Positions 24,533-33,580 of a DNA stretch of 33,695 nt are shown here, piece by piece. A program made the position numbers and the translations under genes. Position 1 is the first letter of the stretch. Each line of letters starts with the position of its first letter. Source of the DNA: Klebsiella pneumoniae (GTDB taxonomy: Bacteria; Pseudomonadota; Gammaproteobacteria; Pseudomonadales; Pseudohongiellaceae); assembly GCA_945902215.1 (NCBI GenBank), contig CAMDML010000032.1:1-33695 (forward strand), read 5' to 3'. A model generated the notes under the pieces. It did not search any database, was not told the origin of the DNA, and saw only the letters and a program-made list of their open reading frames with translations.

Positions 24533-25849
24533 TCACACAGCCTCGAAGGTGCCGGTGCTGTCGCCGTGCGACTCAACCGGAATATCCGCACGCTGCAGCA
24601 GCGTCAGCAACAAGTTTGCCAGCGGCTCATGATTGTCGAATTTCAAATGCTGGTTGCCTTTGATCTTCCCTGCCCCGCCACCGAGCACGACTGTCGGCAA
24701 GGGATAATGATCGTGCGCGTTGCTGTTTGACATATTCGAGCCATACAGGAAGATCGAATTCTGCAGCACGGTATTTTCACCGTCAGGCAGCAGCGCGAGT
24801 TTGCCGAGGAAGTCGGCGATCATTTGACTGTGCCAGGTTTGCAGCTGCGCCAGTTTGTTCAAGCTCGCCGGATTGTTGTTGTGGTGTGACAGGGGGTGGA
24901 AGGCATCCGGGATGCCGATGTGCGGATAAGCCTGGTTGCTGACTTCCGCCGCCATCATGAAGGACACCACGCGGGTCATGTTGGCCTGAAACGAGAGCGC
25001 AATCATGTCGAACAAGAGTTTGATCTGCTCATCGAAATTGGGAATGCCCACCGGAATTTCAGGCAGCTCATAGATGGACAGGTCGCGGCTTTCATTGTTG
25101 TGCACACGGCGTTCGATTTCACGCACGCTGTCGAGGTACGCATCGAGTCTGACTTGATCGGCTGCGCCCAAGCTGCGTTTCAGGGTACCCGCTTCTTCGC
25201 GCACCATGTCCAGCAGGCTCTTGTAGTCGTTGGCGATCATGGCGCGTTCCTGGTCGCTGGCGCCTTCGCCGAACAGTTTTGCGAAAAACTTTTTCGTGCT
25301 GTATTCCATCGGCAGCGGGCTGCTGGGATTGCTGAACGAGATGGTGTTGCCATGACTGCAGCCGTAGGTGCCGTCGCACGCTGCACTACCGCCCTTTTCT
25401 TCGGCAGCAACTTCAATCGAGGGGAACGCGGTGTCCTGGCCAATGTGTTGTGCGGCAACCTGATCGGCAGTAACGCCACCGAACGGCGCACTGCTGCGGC
25501 GCGGCGGCGTGCAGGAAAGCCAGGTGCCCGGCGTGATGGCATGCACGGCCGAACTGCGCGCTGGTTTGTTGTCGAGGCCGGACACTACCGTCATCTGGTT
25601 TCTGAACGCTTCAAACGGTTTCAGGATCGGCTTGAGATCAAAGTCAGCGCCGACAGTGTCGGGCGTCCAGTCGCGCATGATGGCACCGTGCGGCAAATAG
25701 AAGAAACCCATACGGGGTTTTGGTGCTGCTGCAGTTTGCGCGAGTGCAGTTGCGGCCGGCACCATTGCGTCCAAAAACGGCAGCGCAATGGTTGCGCCGA
25801 GGCCGCGCAACACGCGTCTGCGGGAAATAAATTTTTTCGTGATAAACAT
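24533..25849 (-). CDS. Tat-exported DUF1552 protein
   Basis: A 438-residue member of the uncharacterised DUF1552 family. The N-terminus contains a twin-arginine type signal (SRRRVLRGLGATIALPFLDAM), as is usual in the family. Conserved features are FFYLPHGAIMRDW, FEAFRNQMTVVSGLDN, SPLPMEYSTKKFFAKLFG and LYGSNMSNSNAHDHYPLPTVVLGG, near the end where HDHYPLP is the strongest family mark. It resembles DUF1501/sulfatase-like folds. A GAGGAG ribosome site lies eleven bases before the ATG, and the gap to the DUF1592 gene is 14 bp. The family usually occurs next to DUF1592 proteins in marine gammaproteobacteria and planctomycetes. The function is unknown. Confidence 0.93.
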   Translation of the reverse strand: MFITKKFISRRRVLRGLGATIALPFLDAMVPAATALAQTAAAPKPRMGFFYLPHGAIMRDWTPDTVGADFDLKPILKPFEAFRNQMTVVSGLDNKPARSSAVHAITPGTWLSCTPPRRSSAPFGGVTADQVAAQHIGQDTAFPSIEVAAEEKGGSAACDGTYGCSHGNTISFSNPSSPLPMEYSTKKFFAKLFGEGASDQERAMIANDYKSLLDMVREEAGTLKRSLGAADQVRLDAYLDSVREIERRVHNNESRDLSIYELPEIPVGIPNFDEQIKLLFDMIALSFQANMTRVVSFMMAAEVSNQAYPHIGIPDAFHPLSHHNNNPASLNKLAQLQTWHSQMIADFLGKLALLPDGENTVLQNSIFLYGSNMSNSNAHDHYPLPTVVLGGGAGKIKGNQHLKFDNHEPLANLLLTLLQRADIPVESHGDSTGTFEAV

Positions 25850-25863
25850 GGGTTAAGTACTCC

Positions 25864-28299
25864 TCACTCAGTGAGAGACACGGTTCCTGAACTTGCTTCT
25901 GCCACTGGCACGGACTTCATCTGGAAAGCGTCACTCTCCACGATGCCCTGCACAATAGCTTCAAAACGGTAATCAGCTTCTGCGGCCTGGCGCGCCACAC
26001 TGCGCACGATGGGCATATCGAAATGTTCTACGGTGCGTCCCAAGGCGAAGGTCATCAGCTTTTCAGTCAAGGCCCACACAAACTGGTCAGGACGCGACAA
26101 CAAGGCGGCGCGCAGATCCGCCGGCCCGGTCAACGGCTGCCCGCTGATCAGACGACCTTGCGCATCAATCGGGGCTGCGGCATAGCGGTCGTAGTCGCGC
26201 CACAAACCAATGGCATCGAAATTCTCCAGCGCGAGGCCCATCGGATCAATGACGCCATGACACTGGTTGCATGAGGGCTGCGCCCGGTGCTCTGCAAGAC
26301 GCTGGCGTACCGTGGTGACCGCAACCCCCGGCTGTTGGGTATCCAGATCGATTTCGACGCCTGGCGGCGGTGCCGTCGGCGGCGTGCCGATCAGCGTTTC
26401 CAGAATATAGGCGCCGCGCAACACCGGCGAGGTACGGTTCGGATAAGAGGTCAGCAGCAACACGCCGCCTTTGCCGAGTAGCCCCCAGCGCCGCTGGTCT
26501 GCCAGGGTAACTTTGCGGAACTGCGAGCCACGCACACTGTCGATACCGTAATGGCGCGCGAGGCGTTCATTGATAAAGCTGTGATCGGCACTGAGCAGAT
26601 CGAGCACACTGCGATCTGCGCGCAGAATGGAGTCAACAAACAAGGCGAGCTCTTCCTTGAAGGCGTAGCGTAGATCCTTGTCGAATTCGGGGAAGATGCG
26701 CGGGTCAGGGTCGATGGCATCGATGTCTTCAATCTTCAGCCACTGGAAGGCGAAGTTGTGCGTCAGCGCTGCGGCTTTGGGATGGGCCAGCATGCGGCGC
26801 ACTTGTGCTCTCAACACAGCGGGCTCACTCAACTGATCCTGGGCCGCAAGACTGATCAGCTCTTCGTCAGGTCCGGTACTCCACAAGAAGAAGGATAGTC
26901 TGGAGGCCAGCTCCATATCACTGACCAGGAACGATTCACCGGGCTGTGCGTCTTCGGGGATCGGTTCAGCGCGATACAGGAACTTGGTGGAGCCGAGTAT
27001 AGCCATGATGCCTTTCTGAATGCCGGTTTCGAAGCCGCTCTGTTCGAGACCGGACTGATAGAACTGCCGCAGCGGGGCCATGTCACTTTCTGTCACCGGC
27101 CGGCGGAATGCCTGGCGTGCCAGTGTGGACAGGATGTGCTCTGCACACGGATCTTGTTCAGCAGTGGCCGATGGATAACACGAAAAAATTTTGCTGCGGC
27201 TTGGCACATCGGGCAGCCCTGCCGGGTTGATCGGACCGAAAGCCTTGAACGCGACAACCACCGGAATATTATCCTGCCCTTCGCCGGGGCTGAGGTGATC
27301 CATGATGCGGTCGGACTCGGCGAAGGTACGAGCCACGAAACCTGCCGCAAGCTGATGTTCACCTGCCGCAATCGGAATGCGGATATTGGTGAAGCGCTTC
27401 TGGATTTCGGTGATTGCCGGCGTCTGGATCCTGTCCACCGCTGCCTCATCTTCAGGCCCGCCGAGCGAGGCGCTATACACTTCTTCGCCGTCGATGGTCA
27501 GAATGAAACGGTGTTCGGACTGCAACCACCAGGTCGGATACGAGCGCTGCAGGGAACCTTCCTGCGAAGCGATCTCGATGTTGAATTCGTAGTCCCCTGC
27601 TGCGGGGAAATAATGGGCTACGGAAAAACCGCCGCGCGTTCCGAGCGGCAAACCTTCGACATGGCGATATTGCGTGGCAAGGCTTGGCGCTTCAAAGGAC
27701 GCCACATCCGGAGGCGGTGCTGCTTCGCCGATTGCGAGGATACTGACTGCGCGAGCGGCCGCCATGTATTGCTCAAGGAAACTCGGCGAAACCTGCAACA
27801 CTTCAGCGACGTTATCAAAGCCATCGCTGGAAATATCCGGCGGCAGCAGGTCTTCCGCGTCCACCTTGAAGGCCAACAGATCTTCAATGGCGTTGGCGTA
27901 TTCCTTGCGGTTCAAGCGATGCACGGCGATGTGGCCGGGATTGCTGCCCTGCGTTGCTGCCACGGAATCCAGATAGTTTTCCACCTTGCCAACGAAGTCA
28001 TCAATAGCAGCTTCATCCGGCCGGTCGTTGCCGGGCGGTGGCATTAAACGGCCACGCAGTTTGCGCATCGCCGCTTCAAATACCGGGGTATTGTCTGCAA
28101 TGTTCTCGGGCGCCATGCCGTCGAGGTCAAGACTACCTGCCCAATCCTCACTGTTGTGGCAGCCCACGCAGTAGTCGTTCAGCAGTCCCCATTGCTCAGT
28201 TACAGCCAGGAGCGCAGCATCATCATGTTCGGCAGCAGAAAGCATCAGCGGACTCAGCGCGAGGCCTGCAGCTAGTACAGCTTTGGGTAAAAAGTGCAT
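25864..28299 (-). CDS. DUF1592/DUF1588-type protein with c-type heme motif
   Basis: Exported protein of 811 residues from the ATG at 28299, with a signal peptide ending LSAAEH. The first CXXCH (Cys44, Cys47, His48 in YCVGCH) is a PSD1-type heme-binding site. Domains follow the standard order: DUF1587 (HRLNRKEYANAIEDLL), DUF1595 and DUF1592 (RRPVTESDM; LASRLSFFLWSTGPDEEL), DUF1588 (RTSPVLRGAYILETLIGTPPTAPP, with a second CNQCHG), and DUF1585 near the end (LSRPDQFVWALTEKLMTFALGR). It is probably a periplasmic heme-containing oxidoreductase partner of the DUF1552 protein. Its ATG overlaps the stop of the upstream MBL gene by one base (TAATG). The ribosome site before it is weak, so coupling is probably needed. 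Confidence 0.93.
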   Translation of the reverse strand: MHFLPKAVLAAGLALSPLMLSAAEHDDAALLAVTEQWGLLNDYCVGCHNSEDWAGSLDLDGMAPENIADNTPVFEAAMRKLRGRLMPPPGNDRPDEAAIDDFVGKVENYLDSVAATQGSNPGHIAVHRLNRKEYANAIEDLLAFKVDAEDLLPPDISSDGFDNVAEVLQVSPSFLEQYMAAARAVSILAIGEAAPPPDVASFEAPSLATQYRHVEGLPLGTRGGFSVAHYFPAAGDYEFNIEIASQEGSLQRSYPTWWLQSEHRFILTIDGEEVYSASLGGPEDEAAVDRIQTPAITEIQKRFTNIRIPIAAGEHQLAAGFVARTFAESDRIMDHLSPGEGQDNIPVVVAFKAFGPINPAGLPDVPSRSKIFSCYPSATAEQDPCAEHILSTLARQAFRRPVTESDMAPLRQFYQSGLEQSGFETGIQKGIMAILGSTKFLYRAEPIPEDAQPGESFLVSDMELASRLSFFLWSTGPDEELISLAAQDQLSEPAVLRAQVRRMLAHPKAAALTHNFAFQWLKIEDIDAIDPDPRIFPEFDKDLRYAFKEELALFVDSILRADRSVLDLLSADHSFINERLARHYGIDSVRGSQFRKVTLADQRRWGLLGKGGVLLLTSYPNRTSPVLRGAYILETLIGTPPTAPPPGVEIDLDTQQPGVAVTTVRQRLAEHRAQPSCNQCHGVIDPMGLALENFDAIGLWRDYDRYAAAPIDAQGRLISGQPLTGPADLRAALLSRPDQFVWALTEKLMTFALGRTVEHFDMPIVRSVARQAAEADYRFEAIVQGIVESDAFQMKSVPVAEASSGTVSLTE

Positions 28300-29234
28300 T
28301 AAATAAAACCACCCATGTCGTAGGTATGTGCCCACATGCCGCGATACGTTTCTTGAACGAACTCTTCCGGGTCTCCCCAGCGTGCATCGTAGTCAGCCGT
28401 AATTTTTGTTTGCAGCATGTCGTGGCCGTTCAAACCTTCCTGGGCCACCGCTTTCATTTTTTCGTAAAGATCAGCCAGCATAGCGTGCTGTGCCTGCAGA
28501 TCGGCCTTGGTCAGTGCCGGCCCGCGATCAGGAATGATCACCGTGCTGTCATTCACTTTGGCCAACAACGCCGCCAAGGCATTCACCAGGCCGCCAATCC
28601 AACCGCCAGTGGCAACATCACAGATGGGGTACTTGTAGTGGGTCACAAGACCTCCGGCCACCAGCACATTGCTATCCGGGAAAAAGAGCGTGATGTCCCC
28701 GTCAGTATGCGCTTGCTGGTAGTAGTCGTATTCAACTGTCTCGCCACCCAGATCCAGCTTGCCCGAGGTGTAGAAAGTCTGGTCCGGCAACGCCGCCGCC
28801 GGCCTGGGCTGATGACTGAAGTTCCGCCATTCCACGTCAAACTCGGCGCCCAGCCACAGCTTAGTGTTTTCGTGTGCAAGAATTTTGGCCCCGCGGGCGC
28901 GGACGGCCTCATTGCCACCGCTGTGATCCTCATGCCAGTGGGTGTTAAAGAGGGTGCTGATCGGGGCTTGGCCACCCACCTCGTCCACCAAGGCCAGGAG
29001 GGCTGCCGCATGTTCCGCCGAGCCACTGTCAATAAGAGTAAGCCCTTGATTACCCTTATAAATAACCACATTTCCGCCCGCGCCAGTTAGCGCTGAGATC
29101 CGGTCATTGATCACCTGCACACCCAAGTTTTCGGTGGCGGCAAAGCTTGCCAAAGGCCAGTTGAACGCTGCCACGCAAGGGCAAGCAGCCAGGCCTTTCA
29201 AGAGGAAGCGACGGGTGAGGGTTTTCGTTGGCAT
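28299..29234 (-). CDS. Exported metallo-beta-lactamase fold protein with incomplete metal site
   Basis: A 311-residue hydrolase-fold protein with a twin-arginine-like signal (TRRFLLKGLAACPCV). The first metal site motif THWHEDHSGG is intact (His99, His101, Asp103, His104), as is the third His (His176 in QAHTDGD). The bridging Asp expected after the next strand (normally GD) is Gly195 in VAGGLV. The terminal His of the usual PGHGP motif is Arg237 in IPDRGP. So the second metal site should be weak or absent. It is the first gene of the four-gene operon with DUF1592, DUF1552 and ankyrin genes. The substrate is unknown; glyoxalase-like or quinoprotein-relay-type members are nearest in appearance. 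Confidence 0.9.
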   Translation of the reverse strand: MPTKTLTRRFLLKGLAACPCVAAFNWPLASFAATENLGVQVINDRISALTGAGGNVVIYKGNQGLTLIDSGSAEHAAALLALVDEVGGQAPISTLFNTHWHEDHSGGNEAVRARGAKILAHENTKLWLGAEFDVEWRNFSHQPRPAAALPDQTFYTSGKLDLGGETVEYDYYQQAHTDGDITLFFPDSNVLVAGGLVTHYKYPICDVATGGWIGGLVNALAALLAKVNDSTVIIPDRGPALTKADLQAQHAMLADLYEKMKAVAQEGLNGHDMLQTKITADYDARWGDPEEFVQETYRGMWAHTYDMGGFI

Positions 29235-29324
29235 GAGCGCTATATAGCCGGGAGTTGAACCGTTGGGGTAGTGAGTGTAATGGGGTTTGGAGGGATTCCC
29301 AAGAATTCCGGGCGCATGAAGCCC

Positions 29325-30446
29325 TCACCACTGTTTCAGAAAGCGCCTGAGCTCGCTTACCGTGCTTACTTTGTCAAGAAACTGCTTACAGTCTTGCATT
29401 AGAATTTTTAGACTTTGCACATGTTTTTCCAGATTGCTGGCAATCTGTTTGTCGGTGTTGCCGTGGTACCAGCGGTAAACCGTAAAATTGACCGGGTCTT
29501 GGTGCAGTATTTGCTCCCTGTCCATTTCAAGTTGCTGCAATTGCTTTTTCAGCATGGCGACAAGCCCTTTCAGCTCCTTTTCATCGATTGCCAGCGGTTC
29601 CTCAGACACGTATTGCCGATGCATTAACAACAGCGTGGGCAGATCGTGGTTTTCCCGCGCTTTAAGCAATTGGCTCATGAGCAGATGCTTTGCTTCCTTC
29701 CTGGATTCATCCAGCTCTTTATCGGGGTGTAGCGCCTTGGCGAGACGCCGAAACAGGGTGTTGATTGAGTCAGGCCGTACCAAGTCGTCGGGCTTGGTCG
29801 CCGCTCGAGTCCGTTCTGGGTCAAACTCGTCAGAACTCTGTTGCCGTTCGTCTTCCGCAAAGAACTGGTTGAAAAATTCATCGAAGCTGCGACGCTTTTC
29901 AGCATCATCCCCAGAGTCCACTTCGAAACGGGAGTCGAGATCGTCCAGCTCATCGTCGTCATCCAGATTATGTTGCTGGTTGTTGCCCGCGCGTCGGGAT
30001 TTTTTGGCTGCTCTGGCCTCTTCTTTGGCCTCTTCTTTGGCGTCTTCCTTGTCCTGATGATTTTGCAGGAAGTCGGCGAATACGGTAGAGATTTTTGCCT
30101 TGTCAGCGGCGGGGTAATAAGGGTGGCTCTGCAGATACTCCACATTTTCACCCAGCCAATGCACCAGGGACTCGCGCTCATAGCCTGAGAACGTTTTGCG
30201 CTCAAGAAAATCCAGCAGCCGGAAGCATTCTTGCGCCATCAATTCACTCAGCATCAACTCAACAGGCAACACTTCTGCTTCGTAGCGTTGCTTCAATTTC
30301 GCCATGTCGTCAGCAAGTTTGGCGTTGTCCTGTTGGCTTTTCTGAACCAGGCGCCAGTGTCTTTCAAACTGGGCATTGAGGGTGCCCGCCTTGCCCTTTT
30401 TGGGGGTGGCTGTGGAGGGAGCGGGTTTAATTTTGATGAGTTGCAT
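29325..30446 (-). CDS. J-domain-like (DnaJ-type) protein
   Basis: A 373-residue cytoplasmic protein. Residues 227-275 (SINTLFRRLAKALHPDKELDESRKEAKHLLMSQLL) carry a J-domain core with the HPD triad at 240-242, which would stimulate a DnaK-type chaperone. The N-terminal 130 residues are helical (LKQRYEAEVLPVELMLSELM, FLERKTF). The middle (135-215) is a highly charged linker with the repeat KEEAKEEARAAKK and a long acidic stretch (LDDDDELDDLDSRFEVD). The last 100 residues form a helical C-terminal region (ELKGLVAMLKKQLQQLEM). There are no zinc-finger or substrate-binding domains, so this is a class C type co-chaperone. It is the single minus-strand gene between the operon and the divergent esterase gene. 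Confidence 0.82.
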   Translation of the reverse strand: MQLIKIKPAPSTATPKKGKAGTLNAQFERHWRLVQKSQQDNAKLADDMAKLKQRYEAEVLPVELMLSELMAQECFRLLDFLERKTFSGYERESLVHWLGENVEYLQSHPYYPAADKAKISTVFADFLQNHQDKEDAKEEAKEEARAAKKSRRAGNNQQHNLDDDDELDDLDSRFEVDSGDDAEKRRSFDEFFNQFFAEDERQQSSDEFDPERTRAATKPDDLVRPDSINTLFRRLAKALHPDKELDESRKEAKHLLMSQLLKARENHDLPTLLLMHRQYVSEEPLAIDEKELKGLVAMLKKQLQQLEMDREQILHQDPVNFTVYRWYHGNTDKQIASNLEKHVQSLKILMQDCKQFLDKVSTVSELRRFLKQW

Positions 30447-30662
30447 GGAGGAGAGAATGCGCTACTACTGCTTTGCCCAGATCGTTCTGCACTGCCAGGC
30501 CATATGCGTCCGCTGCCTTGGTCTGGGCTTGGCGCAACAAGGCAAGGGATGGCATCATCTTACACGATTTGCGGAATCGGGGCTGTCGACAACTTCGTTC
30601 ACAACTGGTTATATCCCTGCCAAGCGGTATTGCCCAGCCCAGCGATTTGAGGAATTCAAACC

Positions 30663-31421
30663 ATGTCTTCATCACTCTCACTTTCAAGACGACAGCTCTT
30701 ACAAACTGGAACGCTGGCCGCTTTTGCAGCCAGCACCTCCAATGTGTTCGCCGCCGATGCTGGTCGCCTGACGGTACGTCATCACCAACCATCCGCAAGC
30801 ATCGCTCCTGGCGAGCATGTACTGGACGACAACAATGGCCGACGCGCCATTCTGTTTGTCCCCGCATCCTACAGTCCCGCTACGCCAGCGCCTTTCATGA
30901 TGATGCTGCACGGCGCGCGCGGCGATGGTGATCGCACGCTGGAGCAACAACGCGCGGTTGCAGATGAACATGGCGTAGTGCTGTTGTGCCCCAGCACGCG
31001 CTCCGGCACTTGGGACGCCATTCGCGGTGACTTCGCGCATGATTTCGCGAAACTGGATGAGCTGCTGGCGCAGGTGTTCGAACGCTGCAACATCGATTCG
31101 GCACGCATCGCCAGCGGCGGCTTTTCCGACGGTGCTACTTACGCGCTTTCAGTGGGACTCATGAACGGCGATTTCTTCACGCACATCATTGCGCACTCTC
31201 CCGGTTTCATCATTTCCAATGAGCGGCACGGCAAACCCGCCGTGTATGTGTCGCACGGCCGCCAAGATGAAGTGCTGCCGTTTGACCGTTGTGGAGCCCG
31301 CATCGTGGCGCAACTGGAAGATGAAGGTTATGCGCCGCGCTTCGATGTCTTTGAAGGTGGCCATACGGCGTCGCCGGAGCTGCGCAGTGCGGCACTGGGG
31401 TGGTTCAAAAATGTGGCCTGA
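30663..31421 (+). CDS. Tat-exported alpha/beta hydrolase (esterase or depolymerase-like)
   Basis: A 252-residue protein with a twin-arginine signal (SRRQLLQTGTLAAFAASTSNVFAADA). The alpha/beta hydrolase core shows MMLHGARGDGD (oxyanion segment), the nucleophile Ser155 in GGFSDGA, Asp202 in GRQDEVLP, and His234 in EGGHTAS, a full catalytic triad. It resembles phospholipase/carboxylesterase and polyhydroxyalkanoate or feruloyl esterase families. The substrate cannot be set from sequence. It is divergent from the J-domain-like gene across 216 bp, in which no strong promoter is seen. It converges on the rRNA pseudouridine synthase gene, leaving 10 bp. Confidence 0.92.
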   Translation: MSSSLSLSRRQLLQTGTLAAFAASTSNVFAADAGRLTVRHHQPSASIAPGEHVLDDNNGRRAILFVPASYSPATPAPFMMMLHGARGDGDRTLEQQRAVADEHGVVLLCPSTRSGTWDAIRGDFAHDFAKLDELLAQVFERCNIDSARIASGGFSDGATYALSVGLMNGDFFTHIIAHSPGFIISNERHGKPAVYVSHGRQDEVLPFDRCGARIVAQLEDEGYAPRFDVFEGGHTASPELRSAALGWFKNVA

Positions 31422-31431
31422 ACCAGGCATG

Positions 31432-32163
31432 TCAAAGTGATGTGACAATGACCGCCGCAAACACTTCACCGGGCGTCAACTCCCGCCATTCACCCGCTTG
31501 CAAGGTCGCATCAAGTTGCAGGTCACCAATCGCGCTGCGGTGAATGCTGAGTACAGGATTGCGAAAGCGGCCGAACATGCGCTTGAGCTGGTGGTAGCGT
31601 CCTTCCTGCAACGTCACCCGTGCCGCCCGCTCACCGAGAATTTCCAACTGCGCTGGACGTGTGGTGATATTTTCAAAAGGGAAATACATTCCCGCGGCAA
31701 ATGCGGCGACGTACTCCGCACTCAGCGGATCACGCAGCGTGACTTCATATTGCTTGCTGACACCTTGCTTTCCAACCCCGCTCGCCGGGGCGCTCAGCAG
31801 GCGTGACCAGACCCCATCATTCGTCAGCAGCAACAAACCGCTGGCATGCAAATCAAGACGACCCGCGATGTGCAGGCCGGTTGAATCAGTAATGAGACCG
31901 GTGACCACCGGATGCCGGGGATCGCGGGTTGCACTGAGCACACCACAGGGCTTGTGCAACATCACGTAACGCGCGGGCTGCGACTGGATAACTTTATCAT
32001 CCACCGTGATGACACTGAAACCGTCGACCAGCAGCTCGCGTGCATCGACAACCTTGCCATCCACCTTGATGCGCTGCCGGGCCAGCATCAGCCGCACGTC
32101 ATCCGGGCTAATGCCAAGATACTTGGCAACCAGACGATCAAGGCGGCTACGGCGCGCACTCAC
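31432..32163 (-). CDS. rsuA: RsuA-family 16S rRNA pseudouridine synthase
   Basis: Converts a uridine (U516 in E. coli 16S rRNA for RsuA) to pseudouridine. The 243-residue protein has an N-terminal S4 RNA-binding domain (RLDRLVAKYLGISPDDVRLMLARQRIKVDG) and the catalytic core with Asp104 in GRLDLHASGLLLLTND. The later motifs SKQYEV and GRYHQLKRMFG fit RsuA. Related RluB/E/F synthases are close, so the exact target is not sure. It lies between a convergent esterase gene and a divergent MFS gene, as a single unit. Confidence 0.92.
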   Translation of the reverse strand: MSARRSRLDRLVAKYLGISPDDVRLMLARQRIKVDGKVVDARELLVDGFSVITVDDKVIQSQPARYVMLHKPCGVLSATRDPRHPVVTGLITDSTGLHIAGRLDLHASGLLLLTNDGVWSRLLSAPASGVGKQGVSKQYEVTLRDPLSAEYVAAFAAGMYFPFENITTRPAQLEILGERAARVTLQEGRYHQLKRMFGRFRNPVLSIHRSAIGDLQLDATLQAGEWRELTPGEVFAAVIVTSL

Positions 32164-32248
32164 GGGAATTCAGTTCCTCAGTATCCAAAGGCTGTTACTA
32201 GCCCCACATCCGTTGTACATTGCTGCAGGGGAGCTGTGACCTGCATCA

Positions 32249-32270
32249 TCAATAACAATTTCAATAACAA
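32249..32270. repeat. Short direct repeat before the MFS gene
   Basis: TCAATAACAA occurs at 32249-32258 and again at 32261-32270, a spacing of 12 bp. It lies 18 bp before the MFS ATG in the divergent gap (32164-32287). It may be an accident of an A-rich leader or a pair of binding sites; there is no palindrome. Confidence 0.4.
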
Positions 32271-32287
32271 CATGATAAACAAAAAAA

Positions 32288-33580
32288 ATGAAGCTCATCC
32301 TGGCTGAAAGCCGCACCCTCCGCTTTTTCTCTTTATTTGTTCTCTATCTTGCGCAGGGCTTTCCCTTTGGCCTGGTGAACACCGCGCTGCCGGGCTACCT
32401 GTTGGAACATGGCGCAACGCCGGCGAACCTCGGCTTCTTTGCAATCGCCTCGTTACCCTGGAGCTTCAAACTGTTGCCGGCGCCCTTGATGGATCGCTTT
32501 ACCTACTTGGCGATGGGCCGGCGCCGACCCTGGGTAATCCTGATGCAGTCCGGCATGGTGCTTACCGGGCTCGCTTTCGCCTTCTTCCCCGCAGGTCTCG
32601 ACAACATCGTGGTACTGACAACGCTGTGCTTCGTGCTGAACTGTTTTTCTGCCACGCAGGATGTCGCCGTGGACGGCATGGCGATCGACGTGCTGCCCGC
32701 CGAAGAACAAGGCCGCGCCAACTCCTTCATGGCCTTTGGTCAGGTCATGGGCATTTCCATTTCGAGCATCGTCAGTGCCTTTGTGCTGGTCAACTATGGC
32801 CTTGCGGGCATCGCTGGAATGCTGTTTGTTGCCTTCGGGCTGATTCTGTTCTGGAGCATCGCCGTGCGCGAACGCGCCGGTGAAAAGCTACTGCCCTGGA
32901 CGCCCGGCCAGGCAACGGCCCGGTCCATCAGCATGCAGGCTGGCGGTTGGAAAGAAGTCGTGGTGAACCTGATGAAGGTGCTGTTTCAGCCAGCCAGTTT
33001 GCTGCTGATGGGCGCATCGTTCCTGTTCATCTTTGCGCACAGCATGTGGCTGGGGCTGGCAAACATCGTCGTTGTGCAAACGCTGGGGTATGCCAATACC
33101 GTGTACAACTCGTTCATTGGCATTACCGGACCTGTGGCAGCGCTGGCTGGTTTGCTCTTGGGATATTTCGTGGACAGAAAAGGGTTGCAGCGTTTCTACA
33201 TCGGCACGCTCCTGTTGTACGCCGTGTTGGCCCTTGGCGTCGGGCTGAGCTCGTCTGCATGGGCCTCGCCCTCGTTCCTGATGACTGTCGGCGTGCTGCA
33301 GGCCTGTATCTATCAGGGCACGTTCATCAGCTTCATCGCAATCCACATGAATATCAGCTGGATCAAAGTGGCAGCCACTCAATTCGCCCTATACATGGCC
33401 TGGGTGAATATCGGGCGTTCCATGGGTCCGGGCGTGGTGGCTGCATTGCAGCCGTACTTGGCCTACAACCAGATGTATTTTGTCATAGCGCTCTGCTTCT
33501 TCATTGCTGTTGCCTTGGTCTGGACAGTAAATTTGCCCGCGCATCAGCAGAAAATCAGGGCATTGGAAGCGCAGGGATGA
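32288..33580 (+). CDS. MFS transporter, AmpG-like
   Basis: An integral membrane protein of 430 residues with about 12 helices. It matches the AmpG-like MFS pattern: FLYLAQGFPFGLV-type start, LPWSFKLLPAPLMDRF, RRRPWVILMQ, and ATQDVAVDGMAIDVLP in the fourth or fifth helix. AmpG imports muropeptides for peptidoglycan recycling, but related members carry other substrates, so the name is only a family label. The ATG at 32288 follows an A-run with no clear ribosome site. Its stop overlaps the ATG of the next gene (ATGA). It is divergent from rsuA across a gap of 124 bp. Confidence 0.88.
   Translation: MKLILAESRTLRFFSLFVLYLAQGFPFGLVNTALPGYLLEHGATPANLGFFAIASLPWSFKLLPAPLMDRFTYLAMGRRRPWVILMQSGMVLTGLAFAFFPAGLDNIVVLTTLCFVLNCFSATQDVAVDGMAIDVLPAEEQGRANSFMAFGQVMGISISSIVSAFVLVNYGLAGIAGMLFVAFGLILFWSIAVRERAGEKLLPWTPGQATARSISMQAGGWKEVVVNLMKVLFQPASLLLMGASFLFIFAHSMWLGLANIVVVQTLGYANTVYNSFIGITGPVAALAGLLLGYFVDRKGLQRFYIGTLLLYAVLALGVGLSSSAWASPSFLMTVGVLQACIYQGTFISFIAIHMNISWIKVAATQFALYMAWVNIGRSMGPGVVAALQPYLAYNQMYFVIALCFFIAVALVWTVNLPAHQQKIRALEAQG

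Noticed and set aside
24896-25972. Plus-strand frame of 358 codons opposite the DUF1552 gene
   Set aside because: It is antisense to a gene with strong family motifs and has no recognisable features of its own.
28038-29090. Plus-strand frame of 350 codons opposite the MBL gene
   Set aside because: It is antisense to conserved coding sequence and shows no known motif or ribosome site.
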